Source: a bacterium (Candidatus Gribaldobacteria) CG10_big_fil_rev_8_21_14_0_10_41_12 | GTDB lineage: Bacteria; Patescibacteriota; Minisyncoccia; Minisyncoccales; CG1-02-41-26 | Direction of reading: 5' to 3' | NCBI GenBank assembly: GCA_002773545.1 | Contig: PFAV01000068.1 | Coordinates: 1 to 6,670 of the forward strand | Length of the DNA stretch: 6,670 nucleotides | Notes under the pieces: model-generated | Databases searched by the model: none | What the model was told of the DNA's origin: nothing | Seen by the model: the letters and a program-made list of their open reading frames with translations, nothing else | In this document: piece after piece, positions 1-5,641 of the stretch | Numbering within the stretch: the first letter of the stretch is position 1 | Layout of the letters: the number at the start of each line of letters is the position of its first letter | Translations under genes and position numbers: made by a program

Positions 1-531
1 AATGCAGAAGAAAAAGAATATGCAAAAAAAATGACCCGTGATCTTTTTGAACAACTTGATAAGGGTTTATTAGATGAAGATAGTTTCTGGTTGAAATTTT
101 CGCAACGTATAAATAAATCAATGCCGGTAAATGTGAAGGAGTTGGCTCGTAAATTATTTAACGAACATTTTGAACTTTACGAAGAGGTTGTAAATATGCT
201 TAAAAATTTAAAAACCAATGGATATGTTACGGCAGTTTTATCGGACACCTTCCCTTATATGGCCGATATTACTCGTGCGCGGAATGGCTATGATTATTTC
301 GATAAAGTTTATTTGTCCTGCGAAGTTGGTTTTGTAAAACCGCAAAAAGAATTTTATGAGTTGGTCGTCAAAGATCTTGTCGTACTTTCGGGCGAGTGCA
401 TTTTTATCGATGACAATGAAGATAATCTTTTGCCAGCTAAAAAATTAGGGATGAAAACGGTTTTAGCAATAAAACCAGATCAAATTGTCGAAGATGTTTG
501 GACAATTATAAAATCGGAAAATAAAATTTAG
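1..531 (+). CDS. HAD-superfamily hydrolase (subfamily IA-like phosphatase), 5'-truncated by the window edge
   Basis: The frame is open from base 1, so the first Met codon at 31 is probably internal and the true start lies outside the window. Numbering from that Met (166 residues to the TAG stop), three of the four HAD motifs are visible. Motif II is Ser71 in VLSDT, motif III is Lys103 in VKPQKEFY, and motif IV is the acidic pair Asp127-Asp128 in FIDDNEDN, followed by an AxxLGM segment typical of subfamily IA. Motif I (DxDxT), which carries the nucleophilic Asp, must lie upstream; only about 40 residues precede the helical cap-like part (roughly 1-60). The family hydrolyses phosphoesters through an aspartyl-phosphate intermediate with Mg2+, usually on small cytosolic metabolites. 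The substrate cannot be read from this sequence. The KP-x(n)-FIDD pattern resembles the YihX-like sugar-phosphatase group, but this is only a resemblance. The gene converges on proS. Confidence 0.85.
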   Translation, partial: NAEEKEYAKKMTRDLFEQLDKGLLDEDSFWLKFSQRINKSMPVNVKELARKLFNEHFELYEEVVNMLKNLKTNGYVTAVLSDTFPYMADITRARNGYDYFDKVYLSCEVGFVKPQKEFYELVVKDLVVLSGECIFIDDNEDNLLPAKKLGMKTVLAIKPDQIVEDVWTIIKSENKI

Positions 532-606
532 ACAGGCGTATTTTAGATGTTTTTGTGTGTTTTATTTTAGGAAATTCGGGTAAAAATGATAAAAGATTTT
601 CAGCGA

Positions 607-653
607 GCGGGCAAAAAATTTCCTCCCCTGAAACCCCTCCATTTTTTGCCCGC
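607..653. repeat. 13-bp inverted repeat with 21-nt loop
   Basis: GCGGGCAAAAAAT at 607-619 is matched perfectly by ATTTTTTGCCCGC at 641-653. The loop is pyrimidine-rich (CCTCCCC, CCCCTCC). It lies in the non-coding space downstream of the HAD gene and could fold as a stem-loop in either transcript. The GCGGGCA/TGCCCGC ends recur in the palindrome at 671-701, so the two probably form one composite repeat element. It is not followed by a good T-run, so it is not called a terminator. Confidence 0.6.
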
Positions 654-670
654 GAGCCGTGGGGTTTTCC

Positions 671-701
671 TGCCCGCCCCCGCCAGCTGGCGGGGCGGGC
701 A
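671..701. repeat. GC-rich palindrome centred on CGCCAGCTGGCG
   Basis: The left arm TGCCCGCCCCCGCCAG (671-686) pairs with the right arm CTGGCGGGGCGGGCA (687-701). Pairing is perfect except for one extra C in the left arm, and there is essentially no loop. The sequence stands out sharply from AT-rich surroundings and encodes nothing. From memory, palindromes with a GCCAGCTGGC core are dispersed in many copies in Parcubacteria-type genomes. Here only one clear copy is in the window, so its repetitive nature is inferred. It is most likely a REP/MITE-like intergenic element or a chromosomal structural site. Confidence 0.6.
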
Positions 702-768
702 ATTGTTTTTCTCACGAATTTTTGATAAAGTAAGTTCGAGCGTAGTTGTAAATATACTCCAAATCAAG

Positions 769-801
769 CAAAAAGCGGTCGCCCCAAGCAACCGCTTTTT
801 G
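769..801 (+). terminator. Stem-loop, probable Rho-independent terminator for the HAD gene
   Basis: CAAAAAGCGGT (769-779) pairs perfectly over 11 bp with ACCGCTTTTTG (791-801) around an 11-nt loop. On the plus strand the 3' arm contains TTTTT and is followed by TTTATTCTT. This suits termination of transcription leaving the HAD gene, although the hairpin is about 240 bp past that gene's stop. The A/T-symmetric stem could also work on the minus strand as a backup for proS. Confidence 0.5.
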
Positions 802-821
802 TTTATTCTTGATGCATATTA

Positions 822-865
822 AAAAACTACACTTTTTGAACTATAGAGCAAAAAGTGTAGTTTTT
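822..865. terminator. 17-bp perfect stem-loop, bidirectional terminator between convergent genes
   Basis: Positions 822-838 (AAAAACTACACTTTTTG) are the exact reverse complement of 849-865, with a 10-nt loop. The proS stop codon is only 18 bp away, and in that direction the stem ends in a T-run (826-821). On the plus strand the stem ends in TTTTTGTTTTT. The symmetry and position between tail-to-tail genes fit a shared intrinsic terminator. Confidence 0.7.
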
Positions 866-882
866 GTTTTTAGAAACTTTTC

Positions 883-2379
883 TTAATAGGCCTTAGCAAA
901 AATAACTGTATCGGTTGTTTCCTGGCCGCAAACTATGCACTTGCCTGGCTTGTGATCTTGTTGCAATGGCAAGCATCTGATGGTGGCGGTGGTCTCTGTT
1001 TTAACTTTGGCTTCGCACTCGGCATTGCCGCACCAGCCAGCCGTCACAAACCCGCTGTCTTTACCTGATAAAAATGTTTTCATTTCATCATAAGAATCTA
1101 TTGCTTTGGTCATTTTCTCTCGATACTGTTTAGCCCTTTCATAAAGATTAATTTGCATGCTCTCCAACAGTTCTTTAATCTTTGCAGGCAAATCAGCCAG
1201 AGGCGCAATGGCCTTGTCGCCCAAATCTCTTCTGACTATTACCACTTTCTTGTTGGCTATTTCAGCCGGCCCGATTTCAATCCGCAAGGGAATGCCTTTT
1301 CTTTCCCACTCGTAAAATTTAGGCCCGGGCCGCCCCTCTCTCTCGTCAACATAAACCACGCAACCCGCTTGCGAGCTTATTTGAGCGGCCGCTTGCTTGG
1401 CTTGTTCAATCACCCCAACCATCTCGCTATCTTTATTCCAAATGGGCACAACCACTACTGCTATCGGGGCGATTTTGGGCGGCAAAATTAACCCTTTATC
1501 ATCGCTGTGCACCATAATCAAAGCGCCAATGGCTCTGGTGCTGATGCCCCAGCTGGTTTGCCAAACATACTGCGGCTGGCCATTTTTGTCGGTAAACTTA
1601 ACATCAAAGGGCTTGGCAAAATTTTGCCCGAGCATATGAGATGTGCCTACCTGCAAGGCCTTGCCGTCTTGCATCATAGCTTCCACGCAAGTGGTATAAA
1701 CAGCTCCAGCGAATTTTTCACTTTCTGACTTTATGCCCTTAATAACTGGAATGGCTAAATACTTTTCAAAAAACTCTTGATAAACTTCTATCATTTGCAA
1801 AGTTGTTGCGTCGGCCTCCTCTTTGGCGGCGTGGGCAGTGTGGCCTTCTTGCCATAAAAATTCTGTGGTTCGCAAAAATGGCCGCGTCCTCATTTCCCAC
1901 CTCACCACATTGGCCCATTGATTTAACAATAAAGGCAAGTCGCGAAAAGAATGCACCCATTTAGCATACATACTATAAATTATGGTCTCTGATGTTGGCC
2001 TGATAATCAACGGCTCATCCAACAAGCCAGCTGGCTCTAACTTTTTTTTGTCGTCCAAGGCCAGCCGATGATGCGTCACTACCGCGCATTCTTTAGCAAA
2101 CCCCTCAACATGCTCGGCCTCTTTTTCAAAAAAGCTTTTCGGAATAAGCAAAGGAAAGTAAGCGTTTCTAACTCCTTTGGCCTTAAACGAACTATCCAAA
2201 ATCTTCTGCATATTTTCCCAGATAGCGTAGCCGTTCGGCCTAATCACCATACACCCCCGCACCGGCGAATTATCAGCCAGCTCCCCGGCCGCGATTACAT
2301 CAAGATACCATTGAGAATAATCCACAGCTCTGGGAGTAATAGCATAATCACTTTCTTGTTCTTGTATTTTTTTATCCAT
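883..2379 (-). CDS. proS: Prolyl-tRNA synthetase, archaeal/eukaryotic-like type with C-terminal zinc module
   Basis: This enzyme (498 aa, EC 6.1.1.15) activates proline with ATP and charges tRNA-Pro in the cytosol. The class II core is complete. Motif 1 lies around residues 40-58 (VRGCMVIRPNGYAIWENMQ), the TSE signature at 127-131 (RPTSE), motif 2 around 160-180 (RWEMRTRPFLRTTEFLWQEG) and motif 3 around 278-301 (GISTRAIGALIMVHSD, then LILPP). The anticodon-binding domain follows at about 305-410. The tail has four spaced cysteines (C450, C455, C481, C484) that could bind zinc, and it ends in Tyr. A terminal Tyr and zinc domain are features of the archaeal-type ProRS also found in Thermus. The roughly 180-residue editing insertion between motifs 2 and 3 of the common bacterial type is absent. 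The ATG at 2379 gives the family's usual N-terminus. No Shine-Dalgarno is visible in the AT-rich leader. rodA ends 52 bp upstream on the same strand, so co-transcription is possible. Confidence 0.96.
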   Translation of the reverse strand: MDKKIQEQESDYAITPRAVDYSQWYLDVIAAGELADNSPVRGCMVIRPNGYAIWENMQKILDSSFKAKGVRNAYFPLLIPKSFFEKEAEHVEGFAKECAVVTHHRLALDDKKKLEPAGLLDEPLIIRPTSETIIYSMYAKWVHSFRDLPLLLNQWANVVRWEMRTRPFLRTTEFLWQEGHTAHAAKEEADATTLQMIEVYQEFFEKYLAIPVIKGIKSESEKFAGAVYTTCVEAMMQDGKALQVGTSHMLGQNFAKPFDVKFTDKNGQPQYVWQTSWGISTRAIGALIMVHSDDKGLILPPKIAPIAVVVVPIWNKDSEMVGVIEQAKQAAAQISSQAGCVVYVDEREGRPGPKFYEWERKGIPLRIEIGPAEIANKKVVIVRRDLGDKAIAPLADLPAKIKELLESMQINLYERAKQYREKMTKAIDSYDEMKTFLSGKDSGFVTAGWCGNAECEAKVKTETTATIRCLPLQQDHKPGKCIVCGQETTDTVIFAKAY

Positions 2380-2431
2380 ATTTTTATAATTTCATTCATT
2401 AAGTTGATAATAAGACAACCACCGCCTAAAA

Positions 2432-3538
2432 TCAATCTCGGCGTTCCAGGCCGGCTAGAATGCCCAGGCCGATGTAAAAGGCCACCAGGGTGTTGCCCCC
2501 GTAGCTCACCATGGGCAAGGGTATGCCCACCACCGGCAAAAGCCCCAAGCACATGCCGATATTGACAGCGCTTTGGGTAAAAAATAAAAAGGCCAGCCCG
2601 CCCGCGAACAAACAGCTAAAATTGCCGCTGGCGAAAAAAGCGGCCTGCAGAATTCGCCAGAAAAGAAAAAACAGCAAAGCAAAAAGAAACAGAGTGCCTA
2701 AAAACCCGGTTTCCTCGGCCCAGGCGGAAAAGATAAAATCGGTCTTGGGCTCGGTTAAAAAGCCATACTGGGTTTGCGGGCCGCGACCCAAGCCCTTGCC
2801 CAAAAATCCGGCCGAGCCAATGGCAATTCTTGATTGGTTGATGCTCCAAGAAATACCTTTTTGGTCGATTCGCGGATTGAGAAAGCTCAAAATCCTTTGC
2901 TTTTGATAATCATGCAAAAAGAACTGCCAGCCAAGAACTGCCAAAACCACAAACACCAGCAAAACCGCCATAAATCGTTTTAAGGGCAAGCCGGAAAAAA
3001 ATATCGCCCCCAGCCAAACAGCCACAAAACAAATTGATGAGCCCAAATCCGGCTGCAAAAAAACCAAGGCAAAAGGCGCTATCATATAAAGCGACGAAAC
3101 CAGCAAAAACCGCCAGCTGCGCAGTTCGGTGTGGCGAGTAGAAAAGAACTTGGCCAAAATAATAATCAGCGACAAAGCGGCTAAGGGTTCAGGATCAAAA
3201 GCCACCGGGCCTAATTTATACCAGCCGTGAATGCCTCTGGTTAAAGGAGCCGCAAACAACAACCCGGCTATTAACAATAAAAACAACAGATAAAATCCAA
3301 AAACCAAAAAAGAATTGGTTTTTAGAAAACGCAAATCCAGGCGCGACAAAACAAAAAAACAAACCAAGGCCAAAGCGAAATAAATCAATTGCTTTTTGAA
3401 ATCAAAAAAACTGCCCCGTGAAATAGAGGCGCTGTAAATTGAAGTAAGGCCGATGCCTGTTAAAAAAATGGCCGGCAAAAGCAACGACCAATTGTAATGC
3501 TTAAAAATTTTCATACTCACAGCCAAAACCAAAATCAT
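2432..3538 (-). CDS. rodA: RodA-type SEDS peptidoglycan glycosyltransferase (FtsW/RodA/SpoVE family)
   Basis: This is a polytopic inner-membrane protein of 368 aa, normal for RodA. SEDS proteins polymerise lipid II into glycan strands, partnered by a class B penicillin-binding protein; RodA serves cell elongation. Visible family signatures are YSAS near 35-38, QPDLGS at 162-167, the loop around 213-270 (QKQRILSFLNP, then GKGLG, then EPKTDFIF) and VVGIPLPMVSYGGNT at 336-350. Asp267 in TDFIF matches the conserved extracellular Asp considered catalytic. About ten hydrophobic segments are present. The usual GxxRW...FQPSExxKL signature is degenerate here: GIHGW at 102-106 and FDPEPLAAL at 114-122, so the Gln, Glu and Lys are replaced. 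FtsW is the alternative assignment; no division genes are nearby to decide. The start is uncertain: ATG at 3538 has a weak GTGAT element upstream, while ATG at 3514 (MKIFKHYNW) gives a more typical N-terminus. Confidence 0.9.
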   Translation of the reverse strand: MILVLAVSMKIFKHYNWSLLLPAIFLTGIGLTSIYSASISRGSFFDFKKQLIYFALALVCFFVLSRLDLRFLKTNSFLVFGFYLLFLLLIAGLLFAAPLTRGIHGWYKLGPVAFDPEPLAALSLIIILAKFFSTRHTELRSWRFLLVSSLYMIAPFALVFLQPDLGSSICFVAVWLGAIFFSGLPLKRFMAVLLVFVVLAVLGWQFFLHDYQKQRILSFLNPRIDQKGISWSINQSRIAIGSAGFLGKGLGRGPQTQYGFLTEPKTDFIFSAWAEETGFLGTLFLFALLFFLFWRILQAAFFASGNFSCLFAGGLAFLFFTQSAVNIGMCLGLLPVVGIPLPMVSYGGNTLVAFYIGLGILAGLERRD

Positions 3539-3547
3539 TGCTTTGTA

Positions 3548-3566
3548 TCACGAAATGTCACGAAAT
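3548..3566. repeat. Tandem 9-bp direct repeat upstream of rodA
   Basis: TCACGAAAT occurs at 3548-3556 and again at 3558-3566, a 10-bp period. It lies 10-28 bp upstream of the rodA start. One-helical-turn spacing close to a start codon could be an operator or part of a promoter. On the minus strand, ATGACA (3573-3568) lies 18 bp upstream of GATACA (3549-3544), a weak promoter-like pair. Nothing firmer supports a regulatory role. Confidence 0.3.
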
Positions 3567-3567
3567 A

Positions 3568-3648
3568 TGTCATTTTGAGCGATAGCGAAAAATCTCGGTC
3601 ATTGATTTAGTTGAGATTCTTCGGTCGCTCCGCTCCCTCAGAATGACA
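3568..3648. repeat. Imperfect inverted repeat of the GTCATTCTGAG...GAATCTC type
   Basis: The left arm 3568-3596 begins TGTCATTTTGAGCGATAGCG and ends AATCTC. The reverse complement of the right arm 3613-3648 begins TGTCATTCTGAGGGAGCGGA and ends GAATCTC. The arms match well at both ends and differ in the middle, where the right arm is 7 nt longer. The 16-nt spacer is AT-rich. A single RNA from either strand would fold into a long imperfect hairpin. I recall sequences beginning GTCATTCTGAG and ending GAAGAATCTC as widespread intergenic repeats in several bacterial groups, including CPR genomes. It fills almost the whole rodA-response regulator spacer and starts 5 bp past the regulator's stop, so it could act as a terminator or mRNA-stabilising structure. 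Confidence 0.6.
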
Positions 3649-3653
3649 GTGTT

Positions 3654-4040
3654 TTAACCGCTTAATCGTTGTTTAAGTATCTCCGCCAATTCTTTGGGCG
3701 TGTGGTCGGTTTTTAAAATAAACTTTTCCGCTTTAAGCGCTAAGCATTTTTTCTTCAATTTCGGGTCAGAATAATTAGTGGAAATAAAGCAAGGAATGTC
3801 TCGGGTCTCGGGATATTTTTTGGCTTCCTCCAAAATTTCAAAGCCATTCATATCCGGCAAGATTAAATCAATCAATATCAAATCGGGCTTTTCAGCGCCT
3901 TGACGAATAGCCGCCAGCCGCTCTTTGGCTTGGACGCCATACTTAAATGTTTCCACCACAAAACCAGCCTTGCTTAAAACCACATTATAAATTTCAACCA
4001 ACTGCGGCTCGTCTTCAATTAGTAAAATTTTTTGCGCCAT
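3654..4040 (-). CDS. Single-domain response regulator (CheY-like receiver)
   Basis: The 128-aa protein is only a receiver (REC) domain. The acidic pocket is Glu9-Asp10-Glu11 (IEDEP), the phospho-acceptor is Asp58 (LIDLILPDMNG), the switch Thr is Thr88 (FISTN) and the conserved Lys is Lys110 (ILKTD, where KP is more usual). All residues needed for phosphorylation are present. There is no DNA-binding or enzymatic output domain, so it should act through protein contacts or as a phosphorelay intermediate; its target is unknown. The kinase coded upstream is a natural partner, although an ATPase gene and a kinase-tail remnant now lie between them. The remnant's stop is 53 bp before this start. GGAG at 4069-4066 is 25 nt upstream of the ATG, rather far for a Shine-Dalgarno. 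The out-of-frame ATG at 4050 is better spaced to it but gives no receiver. Confidence 0.92.
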   Translation of the reverse strand: MAQKILLIEDEPQLVEIYNVVLSKAGFVVETFKYGVQAKERLAAIRQGAEKPDLILIDLILPDMNGFEILEEAKKYPETRDIPCFISTNYSDPKLKKKCLALKAEKFILKTDHTPKELAEILKQRLSG

Positions 4041-4086
4041 ATTTAGCCATATTTAATTTTTAACACTCCGACCTTTTATTTTACTT

Positions 4087-4210
4087 TCAACAATCATTTT
4101 TTGGCGATCAGCTCCACATAAAACGCGCTACCCTGGCCAGCGCCCAACGATTCAGCCCAAATTTTGCCCTTGTGCGCTTTAATAATGCTAGCCACGATAA
4201 ACAGCTAAAT
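4087..4210. repeat. Direct repeat copy A (kinase 3' end), ~124 bp
   Basis: This stretch aligns without gaps to 5518-5641 at a constant offset of 1431 bp. Bases 4087-4177 differ at one position only (4130, A versus G). Bases 4178-4210 differ at ten of 33. Identity stops abruptly on both sides: 7 bp past the kinase stop codon at one end and inside the kinase G2 box at the other. The two copies bracket the ATPase gene. Confidence 0.95.
4094..4210 (-). pseudogene. Remnant of a histidine kinase gene: last ~38 codons only
   Basis: Read on the minus strand, this encodes LFIVASIIKAHKGKIWAESL, then GAGQGSAFYVELIAKK and a TGA stop. The intact kinase ends LFITASIIRAHKGKIWAESL with the same tail. There is no start codon, and where the kinase has the third Gly codon of GRGIGL (GGG) the remnant has an in-frame TAG at 4207-4205. 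It cannot make a kinase. It begins 15 bp beyond the ATPase stop codon and ends 53 bp before the response regulator. Six sense codons differ from the intact copy: four synonymously, two conservatively (Thr to Val, Arg to Lys). That pattern suggests the sequence diverged while still coding. It is either the displaced original end of the kinase gene or the tail of a deleted paralogue. Confidence 0.88.
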
Positions 4211-4225
4211 CCAAAGCTATTTATT

Positions 4226-5467
4226 TTATAGTTGCCAAGGATAAATAAAGTTTAGCTCTTTTATCTTTTGCTTATCTACAAAGCCAAAACCCACTAAATG
4301 GGTTTTGGCTTTTGGATAGAGCTTTTTAAATTTATTTAACAAAAGACGGTCTTTATTGCGGCAATTAATCTTCACTTCGTAAACCAAAATATGATTTCGA
4401 TTTTCAACAACAAAATCAATTTCTTCTTTTTGCGCAGTGCGCCAAAAATGAATGCCTTCTGCATTAAATTTCTTTCTCAAAAGAGAAAAAACAGCTGTTT
4501 CTAAATTATCGCCTTCTAATTTTCGCGCAAAACCGCCTTTTTCTAAAATAGTCTTGATTCCCAAATCCTCAAAATAGACCTTGGGCATCTTAGTAAGTTC
4601 GGCTCTCAAATTACGAAAAAAAGGATTAATGATCTTAATCACATAGGTGCTTTCCAGAATAGCCAGGTAGTTGTCAAGAGTTGGCCGGGCAATGCCCACT
4701 GTATTGGCTAACTCCAAAACATTTAACAACTTGCCTGACTGCCCGGCTAAAACCCGCAAAAGCTTATTGAATTTATTGATGTCGGTGATATTAGCTAAAT
4801 CCTTGATGTCTTTTCTTAAATAGGTGTTGATAATTTGTTTCAAAAGCGCCTCCTTGATCTCTAACGATTTTTCCAAAATAATCCGAGGATAAGAGCCATA
4901 GAAAATAAACTCTTGAAATAACTTTTTTAATTTATTAACAACCAATTCGTCTTTGGTTGCCAAATCAAATGACAACTCCTTAAACGACAAAAACTCCTCA
5001 AAATCCAGCCCAAACAATTCAAAGTCCATTGTCCTGCCGACTAAGCTATCTTTAAATTTTGATTTAATGGCAAAGCTGGAAGAGCCAGAAACGACCAGTT
5101 TGATTTTGCCTTTCCAATGGTCAAAAAAATACTTTAAGAAAGAAGAGGGATTTTGCAGATATTGGATTTCATCTATAAAAAGAAAAATCTTTTTCTGAAA
5201 ATCGCAACCAATGGCCTTAAGATGTTCTATAGTTGATGGCACCCCTTTGTCGCACAGTTCCAAAAGTTCAAAATCTTCCAAGTCAAAATAAACAATATTT
5301 TTTGACTCGTGTTTTTGCCTTAACTTCTCCATTAAAATATCCAGCAAAGTGGTTTTGCCAGTTTGCCGAGCGCCATGTATAACAATAATCTCCGGTATTT
5401 TGAGAGCCTTCTCAATTTGGCTGGCAATTTTGCGCGGATAAATTTTAGGGGGAATATGTCCTGGCAT
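4226..5467 (-). CDS. AAA-family ATPase with C-terminal DUF4143 domain (AAA_14 + DUF4143)
   Basis: Numbered from a GTG at 5485, the frame has 419 residues; I prefer the ATG at 5467 (413 aa). The GTG lies inside a near-consensus -10 box, and the ATG start leaves the usual short lead before the ATPase fold. Walker A is GARQTGKTT (38-46) and Walker B is FLFIDEIQ (101-108). Sensor-like SGSSS (133-137) and GR (150-151) follow. A winged-helix-like stretch (about 250-280, VGIARPTLDNYLAIL) precedes the DUF4143 part. In DUF4143, EEIDFVV (354-360) and VYEVK (368-372) give the Asp, Glu and Lys spacing of a PD-(D/E)xK nuclease-like fold; activity is unproven. Such proteins are common in archaea, CPR and many bacteria, often in variable loci, and their biological role is unknown. 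The gene sits exactly between two copies of the kinase 3' end, has its own promoter and is more AT-rich (about 35% GC sampled) than the kinase, all suggesting it arrived as a cassette. Confidence 0.93.
   Translation of the reverse strand: MPGHIPPKIYPRKIASQIEKALKIPEIIVIHGARQTGKTTLLDILMEKLRQKHESKNIVYFDLEDFELLELCDKGVPSTIEHLKAIGCDFQKKIFLFIDEIQYLQNPSSFLKYFFDHWKGKIKLVVSGSSSFAIKSKFKDSLVGRTMDFELFGLDFEEFLSFKELSFDLATKDELVVNKLKKLFQEFIFYGSYPRIILEKSLEIKEALLKQIINTYLRKDIKDLANITDINKFNKLLRVLAGQSGKLLNVLELANTVGIARPTLDNYLAILESTYVIKIINPFFRNLRAELTKMPKVYFEDLGIKTILEKGGFARKLEGDNLETAVFSLLRKKFNAEGIHFWRTAQKEEIDFVVENRNHILVYEVKINCRNKDRLLLNKFKKLYPKAKTHLVGFGFVDKQKIKELNFIYPWQL
4280..4312. repeat. Perfect 14-bp hairpin inside the 3' end of the ATPase gene
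   Basis: AAAGCCAAAACCCA (4280-4293) is the exact reverse complement of TGGGTTTTGGCTTT (4299-4312), around a 5-nt loop CTAAA. It lies about 50 bp before the ATPase stop codon and encodes AKTHLVGFGF. On the plus strand it ends in GGCTTTT, resembling an intrinsic terminator against antisense transcription. On the mRNA it would form a stable stem near the 3' end. No regulatory role can be shown from this sequence. Confidence 0.65.
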
Positions 5468-5483
5468 ATAGTTTGCTATGTCC

Positions 5484-5513
5484 ACTATACAAAAGACTAT
5501 GATATTTTGTCAA
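5484..5513 (-). promoter_or_regulatory. Sigma70-type promoter of the ATPase gene
   Basis: On the minus strand a perfect -35 TTGACA (5513-5508) is followed after 18 bp by TATAGT (5489-5484), one base off the -10 consensus. Initiation about 6-8 bp on would leave roughly 10 nt before the ATG at 5467, with no room for a normal Shine-Dalgarno, so the mRNA would be nearly leaderless. The GTG at 5485-5483 overlaps the -10 box and cannot be the start of a transcript made here. The -35 begins 4 bp beyond the end of the duplicated kinase tail, so the promoter belongs to the inserted segment. Confidence 0.72.
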
Positions 5514-5517
5514 GGCC

Positions 5518-5641
5518 TCAACAATCATTTTTTGGCGATCAGCTCCACATAAAACGCGCTGCCCTGGCCAGCGCCCAACGATTCAGCCCAAATTTTGCCC
5601 TTGTGCGCCCTGATAATACTAGCGGTGATAAAAAGCCCAAT
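5518..5641. repeat. Direct repeat copy B (3' end of intact kinase gene), ~124 bp
   Basis: This is the partner of 4087-4210. It covers the last 39 codons of the intact kinase, its TGA stop and 7 bp beyond (TTGTTGA on the minus strand). The ATPase promoter begins directly after it. Confidence 0.95.

Noticed and set aside
506..791. Minus-strand open frames (506-715 and 600-791) in the same gap
   Set aside because: They are the reverse strand of the palindromic elements; near-palindromic DNA opens frames on both strands.
586..822. 78-codon plus-strand open frame downstream of the HAD gene
   Set aside because: It runs through two inverted repeats and a terminator-like stem, its residues are translated repeat sequence, and it has no recognisable domain.
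2068..2565. 165-codon plus-strand frame across the proS/rodA junction
   Set aside because: It is antisense to two well-supported genes, shows no domain and has a composition expected of a shadow frame.
4041..4050. ATG at 4050 as an upstream start for the response regulator
   Set aside because: It is out of frame with the receiver domain by one base (10 nt offset).
5468..5485. GTG at 5485 as the ATPase start codon
   Set aside because: It lies inside the -10 box of a near-consensus promoter, and family proteins need only a short lead before the ATPase fold; ATG at 5467 is preferred, though read-through transcripts could still use the GTG.
4211..5517. ATPase cassette as a classical insertion sequence
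   Set aside because: No transposase, no terminal inverted repeats at the interior ends, and the 124-bp flanking repeat is far longer than a transposon target duplication.
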